Source: Patagioenas fasciata
Taxonomy: Eukaryota > Chordata > Aves > Columbiformes > Columbidae
Direction of reading: 5' to 3'
NCBI RefSeq assembly: GCF_037038585.1
Contig: NC_092521.1
Coordinates: 74,564,898 to 74,628,897 of the forward strand
DNA: 64,000 nucleotides
Positions 54,301 to 64,000 of the stretch are shown piece by piece (the stretch's first letter is position 1; every line of letters starts with the position of its first letter). The position numbers and the translations under genes are program-made. The notes below the pieces were generated by a model. It did not search any database. It was given only the letters and a program-made list of their open reading frames with translations, and was not told the DNA's origin.

Positions 54301-54454
54301 TAGAAGTTCATAGCTGTAGAGGCACACTTGAACCTTCATGAAGACACAGATGTGTATCAAAATGAGTTGAACATATTCCATCACATATAATATTTATTAG
54401 ACATCTGTATGCCAGGCACTTTAATTGATCTGTTCACAAAAAACATTTATAGGG
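51384..54454. other. Unique intergenic sequence, no gene recognised
   Basis: AT-rich. Short near-inverted ATTGTTATTG-type motifs occur at 53268-53325. No exon, repeat family or RNA gene was recognised. Confidence 0.65.
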
Positions 54455-55175
54455 TTTGTGAGAGTAAGCTGGGACACTGCTCTTGGGCTCAAGTGCGGCG
54501 ATTAGGAACGACGCATACCAGGACACAGACAGAGATTCATGCAGAGACAGAGATCTTGTTCTGGAAAAAAGCATAGAGCCTGGCCAAGCAGAGAGCTGAC
54601 CTAGGTCGCCTTCTTTATTCACCATTGACAATTTATAGGATTAGAGGTACGGGCCTGGACTAAGATGTTTACAAAAGGTGTTTTTCCACTAATTGTTATT
54701 AAAAACACACTAAACTCACATGGTGTTTGTCTCGTTTTTCCACTCATTCACAGAGCAGGCCCAAGGACGTTCACACATCCCATGCACTGGGGGGCGGTTA
54801 TCTGGCCCGAGATACCATTCTCACTAGTCTGGGCTATAACGTTTTACAATTATGAGAAACGTACTTCAAAATAATCTGTCCAAGGCCCTTTATGTATTAT
54901 TATGTTAGTATTATGTTAGTATTATGTCTCTGACCATCCAGATGGTCATGTTAGTATTAATCTTCCTTTATCATCCAGGTGGCTGGAACCGCACATCTTG
55001 CTTTCCCACATTTTACTTTCCAGCACTCAAGTGCAGACCTTCATTTAAATTTTATTTAATGAAGAGGCGTTTTTCTGTAGCTTCACAAATAGCCCATATT
55101 AAACATATTCTTCCCCTCTTAATTATTACATAGTTTTGAGGCTGTCTTCTGTGCCTGAAATTTTTGCTTTACAGT
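54455..55175 (-). mobile_element. Probable solo endogenous retrovirus LTR, minus orientation
   Basis: On the minus strand the region begins TGTAAAGCAAAAATTTC (near 55175). It has a polyadenylation signal AATAAA at about 54617-54622, in GGTGAATAAAGAAGGCG. It continues for about 160 bases of CT/CA-rich U5-like sequence, ending ...TTACTCTCACA near 54457. TG...CA ends, length (about 720) and the poly-A signal position fit an LTR. No primer-binding site follows the CA end and no viral gene is attached, so it looks like a solo LTR. No clear target duplication was seen, so the ends are uncertain. Confidence 0.55.
54902..54958. repeat. Short duplicated unit ATGTTAGTATT with a small inverted repeat
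   Basis: ATGTTAGTATT occurs in tandem at 54902-54912 and 54913-54923 and once more at 54948-54958. Between them GACCAT (54932-54937) and ATGGTC (54942-54947) form a 6-base inverted repeat around CCAG. It lies in the U3 part of the probable LTR. Confidence 0.8.
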
Positions 55176-57462
55176 TCATGCCTCATATATTCCCTCGTGC
55201 TAGGATTATGATGTTTCACTGTGCAGCCATGATGAGCAGAACTATTAATAGCTCACTCCTGCTGCACTTATAGAGAAATTTGTGAACAGCCAGAAGAGCC
55301 ACAGCAAGTAGCACTATGCATCCTTCTGCTATGGCCTTTAACCATTTCTCTGCTACTCAACATATGCAAGTGCAAATCGCACAGTGCAAAGCACATTTGC
55401 TATGCACATGCACATATCCGGTGGGATCTCGTAAGAAGAAGCATGTTGCTCTAAAGAGTACCTGTGGGAATTCAAAGCTCTGGTCCCACTTTTAGTCTCC
55501 CTACCTGTACAGCTGCATAAAACTTCTTCATTTACAAAATAATTATTTACTTTTTCTTGCCTGCAACCAGGGCTGTTTCCAGGCACAATCAAAAATTGTC
55601 AGCAAGTTCTCAGGAGCAGCTGAATGTCCGGGACCTTGTTCTCCCTGTTGCTCATACACCCTACAAAGGCAGAGCCACTGCTGCTTTGCTCAGGTAAGGG
55701 ACAGAAGCAGAGCTGGTGAGTAAGGTGGCAGCCTCTGTCCAGTGCTTCCCAGAAGTGACTGCAACTGTTTCCTGCTCTCATGTTGACAGGAATGACAGCA
55801 GACTCAGCTGCTAAGGAGTTCCTTCAAACCTGACTGTCCATAGTGGTTTCAGCCTGCTGCCACAGGAACCCTCCACCTTGGTCATCTAGCCCAGCTCATC
55901 CTCCTTCTCAGGTGATGGCTGAATCTGTCCTGTAACCAGAATCCCATGTTGCCTACCCACCTGGAAACACCTGAGCCTGATCTGCAGCAGACTCAGGTCT
56001 CTCTGTTTCTTTCTTTTCTGTTGTACCAGCATTGGCTTTGTAGACCAATGTACACACACAGGGAAACTTACTGAAATCCACTTTTTTTTTTCATCTGTCT
56101 TGTTCAAGGAATTAGAATGCAATTAACCTTTTGTTAATAATCTACAGGGAGTACTAGAGTCTGGTTAAGTATCCCTAACAGGCATTCCTCTCAAGATGAT
56201 TTTACATCAAAGCCGAAATTCAACAGCAGGTCACTTGAAAGGAGAACAGATGATTTTTGAAGATGGGTACTGAGGGGGGGCCCTTTGCTCACTCTCACTA
56301 TGAGAGATAACTCCCTGCTGCAGTCTTCTTGTTACACATGCAGCTGGATAACAGATTAATGGATTCACCAACCTGCTTCATACAGAGGTAAAATGATATG
56401 GGAAAAGGCTAAAGGATGTATAACCCTGGAGGTGGGAAAGCAGGAGCAGAACGTGCAGATTGCCCTCCCTCAATGGGATGTAACTGGCCTAGATCAGAGA
56501 GTGGGAAAACCTCAGGTTTTCTCGTTATTTTGAGCTATTGCAATTGAAAGATTACAAGGAATATCTTTGTGAGACTATTTCCACAAGCATCTGAAGAACA
56601 AACCCCCCTTTAAAAATGAAGAAAAAAAAAAATCCATGATGGCATAGAGGCTGAAGGAGCAAGGATGTAGAGATAAGAATTTCCCTTCAGCCCTCTTAAA
56701 TCCTTCCCACGCTTTTCTGTCCTCTCTGATTCACTCCTTTTTCATATATCCTCTCCATTCATTTACCATTTATTTAGCTAGTCATCTTGTGTGTAAAAGT
56801 GTAGGGAGTTTTCTGAAACTCAGGAAACACTTAGCTGAGAAATCCCAGGGAACAATACAGCAGACCCTCCCTTTTCTAGAAAAGTCTGCCTTACTTTGAA
56901 GAAGACAAAGAAGACAGGTGTGTACAACAGCCTGATTGACTTTTTTTTTTTTTTTTTTTTTTTAACAGACAAGCAAGGTAGGTTCCACTTTGCATATTTG
57001 GCTTTGAAGCTGTGACTTTTCATGCCTCATTTGCTGAGGGATGTGGTGAGACCACCTGAGCAGTGGCTTCTGATTAGAAAGGAAACATGAGCATTTACCA
57101 TAGCTATCATGGTCAGGGTAAGAACTTGGCAGATAAAGTCCTACTTCTGTCTTAATCCAAAGTACCTGCTCCCACACACATCAAGAGCAGAAACACGAGT
57201 TTTTGGTCCTTCCTCAAGTGAACCGCAGCATGCAGCCTGCCAGTGCTTTAGTAGGAATGATAGTGCCAGAAAAGAGAGTTTGTAATTCATCCTTTGATGA
57301 GTTCAAAGTCCTATGCCATTCACCAATACATGGGCAGAAATTGTTAATTCGAGGTTTCTAACACAGACAGTAAATGTTTCTGGCTTTTGACTCACAGATG
57401 TGAGAAATGAAGTATCAGTGACTGTAGCCAAACCAGACACCTTTTATAAGTTATTTTAAATG
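55176..57462. other. Unique intergenic sequence between LTR and CR1 fragment
   Basis: Moderate GC content. The T23 run at 56941 is the only clear low-complexity feature. No gene was recognised. Confidence 0.65.
56941..56963 (+). repeat. T23 mononucleotide run
   Basis: Twenty-three T bases followed by AACAG. Could be the reversed tail of a retroposed sequence, but no recognisable body is attached. Confidence 0.95.
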
Positions 57463-57866
57463 AATGTGGAAAGGCTGAGGGAGCTGGGTCTCCTTAGCTT
57501 GGAGAAGAGGAGATTAAGGGGTGACCTCATTAATGTTTATAAATACGTAACGGGTGAATGTCATGAGGATGGAGCCAGGCTCTTCTCGGTGACAACCAGT
57601 GATAGGACAAGAGGCAATCGGTACAAATTGGAACACAGGAGGTTTCACTTAAATATGAGAAGAAACTACTTCACACTGAGGATGACAGAGCACTGGAACA
57701 GGCTACCCAGGGTGGTTGTGGAGTCTCCTTCTCTGGAGACATTCAAAACCCGCCTGGACGCCTTCGTGTGTAACCTCATCTAGGTGTTCCTGCTCCAGCA
57801 GGGGGAATTGGACTAGATGATCTTTTGAGGTCCCTTCCAATCCCTAATATTTTGTGATTCTGTGTA
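57463..57866 (+). mobile_element. CR1 LINE 3' fragment with intact C-terminal ORF2 tail
   Basis: Starts at 'aaggctgagggagctgggtctcc' and ends at TTTTGTGATTCTGTGT. It is the best-preserved CR1 tail in the window: 107 codons (57460-57783) stay open, ending in the family's [24 protein letters not shown]. The ATG at the start is fortuitous, arising at the 5' truncation point. No reverse transcriptase motifs remain. Confidence 0.93.
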
Positions 57867-60800
57867 ATATCTCTCTCTCCTTTCCCTCCTCCTCATGTTA
57901 GGATCTTACTGCGATTCATTTACGATGTTGACTGTATAATAAATGTAATTAGCTTCAGAAAAAGAGCTGAGGCTGCTCACTGAAAGAAGAATATTCGGCA
58001 CTTTGGGGAGAGAAAAGGAGCTTGTATGCAGGACTGGGCTGGAAGACTTGGGGGGGGTTTCAAAGACTGCTAATAATTTTTTCCTGTTCTTATTCAAAGC
58101 TTTTCTATTCATAAGGGAAATACTCAATTAGGAAACCCCTATGGAGCAGAGGGGGAACCCAGCAGGCAAGTAGTCAAAATCTCTGCAATCAGCACTGATA
58201 AAGGGCTGTTATTTTGACAAATGGGATAAAAATAAAAAGCATAAAAGGCTACAGCAGGGGGCCTGAAATGGACGCTGAGCGCTCTCCTTCCTCAGCAAGG
58301 ATGTGTTTGCCATAGTAAGTCATGCATGGTTGTTGGAGGCGATATTCTCTGATTCGTCGCTGCTTTTAATCTTATTAGCAGTTGCTATAGTTTGAAATGT
58401 GCTAAACAGAGCGACACTCTGTGTGTGAAATGCTTTCAAGAGTTTGAGTGCAGCATTTTGATTCATTTCACAGACCTTCTGCATTGAAAGAATGGTTCAG
58501 ATGGTGGTGACAAATGACTCTGTCATTTGGGATTTGATGTCTGTTCAACCCTGTAGAAGAGCATCCAAACCAGATGCAGAAGTTGCAGGCTCAGTTCAGC
58601 ACACGTTGACCAATGTTTCCTGGGCCTCATTTTTATTTCTCAGATGAATCAGGGGGCTACTGAACATTAAATCTGGTATTTGACTCTCTACCCTCTACCG
58701 TATTTCATTGTGTACAATGGCCTACATGTTGCCCCATGCTATTTTCTATGGCCCATTGAAGCATGGTGACGGGAGAAGCAAACCACTGAAATGTTAGGAG
58801 GCCATGCTCAGCAAGATCATTACTTTGTAACACGCCAACATAGCACCATCTGCCACAGAAGAGAAGTTTCACATGCCCTAGGAGTTTTTAAAAGCCAACA
58901 CAAACTAACACTGTGTAAGTACAAAGAAAAGCCAGGAGCGTGGATGTAGTGATTTACACCTGAGACACTGGCAGCTATTAGCATGCTGAAATTAATCGGA
59001 TTAATTTCACAGTCAGAAGTTCTCAAAAGCTGAGTCTGGATAATTAAATAAAATGCAGATCCATCTTTGTCCAGTTTTTCTAGGAAGGCCTTATACTTCT
59101 AATGTCTAGGACATCAGAGTATCCCATAGCTCCATTTCTTGCTTCACTTGGTCTGTACTGTCATGTCTGATAAAATGGTTCAGCTCTCATTGTTGAGGTT
59201 TTTTTATCAGTAAAGCAGGATTAAAATACTTGCTACCATCCCCCGAAGCACACGATGAATGTATACACCTCAGGATGGAGACAATGATGAATTGTCATTG
59301 TGAGCCAATTTAGAACTGGAACAGCTTCATGTGAACTTACTGTGCTCAGTAACATCAGAGTAATATCTCATACAATCAAAGACTGCCCTAATCTGCAGAA
59401 TCTAGTTTAAAAAACACTAGATTTTTCCAGTCAACGCGAATACCTTTTAAAACTACCCACATACATTTTAATCCTAAAGAAGTAAGTAACATGTAACTAG
59501 TCTACTTAGCACTTTGTGATACAATATTCATTACAAAGTGATCAAAACCAATCATACAGATACAATCTGCTAAAGAGACAAAAACACTGAAAAATAGTGA
59601 GAGATTAGCAGCTCTGCTGTATATGGAGTCTGGTGCTGATGAAGCCAGCTAATTATTGCAGTTGTGCCTCAATAATTTATAAAGCCAGCCATTTCCCCCA
59701 AAGATCTATAGATCTCTTTTGACTCCTCAAGGAGAAGAATAAAAGTATTAGAAATTAAGTGCCTAGATTCTCCACAAAGTGGTTCAAATGCACAGTTAAT
59801 GCAAATCTCCAGTCCTTTGAGACAGATTAACCAAAAACTTACTTGACCATTTGAATGAGCATCCTGAATCTTGGGGCATATGTCTGAGTTTTGAAATGCT
59901 GACTGTGGAAAACAGAGAATCCTACGTTTCCCAAAATAGATTTTGCCTATGCACGTATAACCCATAGACAGAAATAATAATGATACTCTATCATCCAAAT
60001 ATGGCCTGAAATTTTCAGAACTATTTAGTGTTTAGATATCTAGATATCAAATTTTAACGTCTCAGAAGATCCTAGCCACTTGTCCCTGAAAACTTCTGTC
60101 ATTATCTGGTATCTCCAGTTGTTCATATACAATTACTAGCTTCTGTTTTTTTGTTATGGTGGTAGTGGTTTGTTTTGTTTTGTTTTTGGTTTTGTTTTGT
60201 TTTTGGTTTTTTTTGTTTGTTTGTTTGTTTTGGTGGTGTGGTTTTTGTTTGTTTGGGTTTTTTTTTTGGCCATAATCTGAGGTTTGTTTGCCTCAAAATA
60301 AAAATCCATTTCTGTCAGAGGGGTTATAAATTAAAAATTATAAATTAAGCAATGAAATCTGGTTTTGATTTATCTTTCCTTTCTCTTTTAAATTCTTTCT
60401 GCCTCCTCCTTCCAAATTAACTTGCTGACTACATGCTTTCTTACTCTTGCCATTTTTAGAATTTTACAGTGTTTGTTTATACTATGTACTCTACTGGAGC
60501 ATGGGCAAGAACAGTTGAAAAAGTAATCAGCAAGGGCAAAGAGAAGCTCATTGATGGTGCAGGAAAGACCTAAAGGAAATTACAAGCTAATTTGAAGTGT
60601 AATACAAAGATAAGTCTGTCTACAAAATCTCTAGGTTTTAATATGGTTATGCAATTCCATTTCATACTAATCAGTCATCTTTGCTACCTTAGAAAGCAGG
60701 CAAGAGAGCTCACTGAGCAGTTACCAGTTCCTCTCTCTGCCTCAGTGTCTAGGAAAATATTAAATTAAATCTTGTACCAGTGAAATGTGTGTGTGCAGAC

Positions 60801-63800
60801 ATTCAGGCATATGCAGTTTAGGGCATTAAAGTGCTATAAAACCCCAAGAGATGAAAGCATTATATTTCAAGAGCGTTTCTAACAGAGTTGCTTCCAGGCT
60901 CTACCTTGTACCAGATTGGGACTTTTGTCTCTCATGCTGCTTGTGTGCAGTTGGCTGATAAATGTACATGCACACAGTACTCCAAAAAATCATCAAGGAT
61001 GCCAAGAACGAGCATTCACATCATTTTCTGTGTGCAGTTATGGCCTTCTTGCAGTGGCATGGTTTGTCGTGATGCTCCCCTTCCTCCCCATCACTGCTAT
61101 TGCACTGCGATAAGGAAAGGTCTCTCTGGCTGGTTTACATTTCTCTTTACCCTAGAGGCATCGTTATAGCCTGTTCACCACTGGAAGAGGATTTATTAGC
61201 TTTGGATAAAGAGACTTGCTTCAAAGCCAAGGCTGAAGTTGTAACTGAGTTTATTGAAAAAATTCTACCACTTTGGGCCCAAATAATCGTGGAGCATCAT
61301 TTAAAGACCAGTTTAAAATCTCCATTTTCCAGCTAAAAGCTCCCTTAGGTGATGGGCATCTATTCAATCTCTAGTGGAAATCTCCTCTTCCTTTCCCACA
61401 GAGGGAAGTAAGACATAAATTTCCTCTTCCACTTGCCACAGCTAAGGAGATAAAAGAAAGAATGCCTTTTTAGCCTCTATCCTAAGAATACTATATTTAC
61501 ATCACAGCAAATAAGAGTGTAATTGTAAATCTTTTTTTCATTTGAAGTCTGAAAATATGTACACGATGATGAGTATTTTACTCAAAGAATTCCAGGGACA
61601 GAAAATTGTGATGCTCATTATGGGGAAGAGTATAAACTAATAAAATATATGTGATGGATGCTAGAATTGATGGTAGCAAACAAAATATAGACAGGAAGCC
61701 AGATAGCCTGAAAATTCAAAACTGTCAGCAAGTGCAGCAATGCATCCTATTAGTAAGAGAACTCACTAACAGAAGCACTTCAGGTTATGGCAAGCACCCT
61801 CAGGTGAAACAAACATTGGCAAATTTCCCTTTTTCAGCTCTGCTACAGCTTTCCTTTGATAATTTATTCCCACCAGTCTCCAGCACATTGCACCCAGTCA
61901 TCCATGCAAACATAAAGCAAACAAAAACGTATGATAAATTAATTAAGCCATTTCTTCTGTCTCCGAGGAAGAAGAAAGGGGAGTAGTTGTTTTCTCTATT
62001 TCAAACACTCGGGTGACAGCCACATAAGTATTTTAAAGTAAATAAGTGAAATGCAGCTTCATTAAAAGAATGAAACTCTATTGAAATGCATGTGTGCAGC
62101 CCAGGACTTTGTACAAGAAGCAGAGTTTTGTTCAAAGTTTGCTATAAGGAACTTACTCTACAGCTAGCACAGGTGTGCTTATATATTGCTTCTCTTTTGT
62201 TCTGTCCCATTTAACTGTATCCTTTCTACCAAGCAGCATTGATAGCACTGATGTTTCACCAGTGAAAGAAGGTAAGCTGCCGGTCCCTAAGGGTGCCATA
62301 CCACTTCATACTCTGAAAACCAGCCTAGCAAAACAAAAATGCAATCAACACAAGCACAGAATAAGTTAACATGTTTTTTGCCATTACCACACTACAAAAA
62401 AACAGTGAGAAGGGCAGTTATAAAAGACCCCAAATAATACTTGGCTCAAACACTCAGCCGAGCAAATTTTTCAGTGCTGCACTAGTGAGAGGACAATTAC
62501 AGTCGAGGTTGTGCCTTCACCTGGTTCTCAGGCATGCAAAAGCTGCCTGTTTTATGACTGCAGCCTGCTTAGCCCCTGCAGAGGGAGCAGGAACACCTCA
62601 TTATCAGAGATGGGAGATGTGCAAGAGGGAATCTTGGTTGAGATATGCCTAATTAGACAAGTCTCTTTTCTCCCTCCATCATCAGAAACTGAGAACAACC
62701 CCAAGGATTTCTACTGCAGGCAATATCTTCTGAATGAAAAGCATCTAAACTTGTATTTTATTATAATATTTTATTTAGGAAATTCATATGAAAGCTACTG
62801 CTGGCAGCCAGTCCTGAGTGTGCAGCAATTGCATAATCAAGGCCAGAAGCCCTAGGGGCCTGACAGTAAGTGGCTTTCACAAAATCCCACTGTTTCAATG
62901 CAATTTAGAGAGGATTTTGTAACTTTTGCTTTGATAACTTTCCTAAGGAAAGTCTCTTATCATTTTTCTTTTGTTCTTATCTTGCTGTTTATTTTTTTTT
63001 CCCACTGAACAGGGTTTAGAAAGGAGACATTCATTTTAAATAATTCAATTACTTCGACTGCTGTGCAGTTTGCCTTAAATTCCCTGTTTCTATGCCCAGA
63101 GCTATGCTCAGGGCAAGAGAAAACTTCTAATTAGTTGGACAGTTTTGCTCTTTAATTATCAAGGATCTTAGGCTAGAATGACATTTTCAAGCAATGAGGA
63201 GAGGCTTATTAAAGAAAAAATAACAAAAAAAATCCTCAAAAGCCAAAAACCTGAAGTCTTCATGTATTCCTTGTTCTGATATAATGCAACCCATTAGGAT
63301 ATGGTAGTGTTGAAACAGGTTTAATACCTGGAGGGTGGGAGGGAGAACAGATAATGTGGCATATTGGAAAGTGTCAGAAGCACAGCTACTGTCAATACTG
63401 ATTTTTCTAATCTCTGAGCTCAGTGTTTATCCTAAAAACTGTTCTGAGTTTGCTTAATGTCCTTGCAGGTTTGACCAAATCCTCTAAAAACAGAAGTGAC
63501 CTGTGGAAACAGGATGGTGACATATTTTACATGTCTGCCATGCTCTCATGTTTCTCGTGCAAGGGTGCTTGCAATTCCCAGGAAGATTCTTTGCAGACTT
63601 GCACACTCCATCTAACCAACTTTTGAGCATCCTTCCCTTCTTCCTCCCTCCTCTCTTTAATGTAACTCCTAGTGGCCTACCACTGTCCATTTTGTTCCAC
63701 CCCTCTTTGCAGTGGCCTGCCTGCAGTGAATTCCTTCGCATTGCATCTGTTCCAGGTTCTTTGCTCTTCCTCAGTTTTTTGCAGCACAATGGTGCTGCGC

Positions 63801-64000
63801 TCTAAAAAATGGTTTGCTCCTTTTTGAACACAGATGTAGCAAGTACTCCCAACCACAGATCGCCATTTAGAGCATCACAGTCAGCTTTCTACTTCTTAAA
63901 TTGAAGATAACACTGGAGAGGGAATGTCATCCTGTGAAACGATGAATTACCTCATCCTCTTCAGAATGAGTTGGCTCTACTGTAAATGCTTGGTATGGAT
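57867..64000. other. Unique intergenic sequence with candidate regulatory blocks
   Basis: No gene was recognised. Apart from the T/G tract at 60158-60270 the sequence is unique. Two blocks (about 58200-58550 and 62740-63190) have motif content that suggests conserved regulatory DNA; this is inference only. Confidence 0.6.
60158..60270. repeat. T/G low-complexity tract
   Basis: A strongly strand-asymmetric run of TTTTG, TTTGT and TTTTTGG units, ending in a run of nine or more T. There are no C or A bases over most of the tract. Confidence 0.95.

Overview
This looks like a bird nuclear genome. The main evidence is several copies of the CR1 LINE family with typical avian 3' ends (the 'ttccaatccctaacattttgtgattctgtg' type of tail), avian-type endogenous retroviral LTR remnants, and a vertebrate gene with a CpG-island promoter and spliced exons. 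The species cannot be told from the sequence alone. There is no sign of bacterial, plasmid or phage DNA.

Only one protein-coding gene is supported. It is VWC2 (brorin), on the minus strand. Its first coding exon (20760..21473) encodes the signal peptide, a hydrophilic linker, the whole first von Willebrand factor C (VWC) domain and the start of the second. A 130-base exon (13722..13851) encodes most of the remainder of the second VWC domain. The two exons join in frame and give 281 codons plus one base. The last 40-50 residues, expected from the human protein of about 325 residues, were not found and probably lie beyond the left end of the window. A splice acceptor upstream of the ATG and a CpG island at about 22.3-23.45 kb suggest a non-coding first exon. 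A TATA-like element at 21.7 kb is a possible second promoter.

Layout by region. 1-13.7 kb is VWC2 intron with two CR1 fragments. 13.85-20.76 kb is the intron between the coding exons; it holds a TA-flanked inverted-repeat DNA transposon (MITE) and a curious 55-codon cysteine-rich frame. 20.76-23.45 kb is the first coding exon, a probable 5' intron and the CpG-island promoter. 23.45-64 kb lies upstream of the gene and looks like a gene desert. It contains two younger CR1 3' fragments, a 3-kb patch of ancient CR1-like debris, two LTR remnants, microsatellites, and several unique AT-rich blocks that read like candidate conserved non-coding elements.

VWC2 is a secreted, neural-expressed BMP antagonist in known vertebrates. 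The flanking desert could hold its distal enhancers, but that is inference. I found no convincing new biological system. The items most worth checking are the VWC2 5' structure, the cysteine-rich intronic frame and the candidate enhancers.
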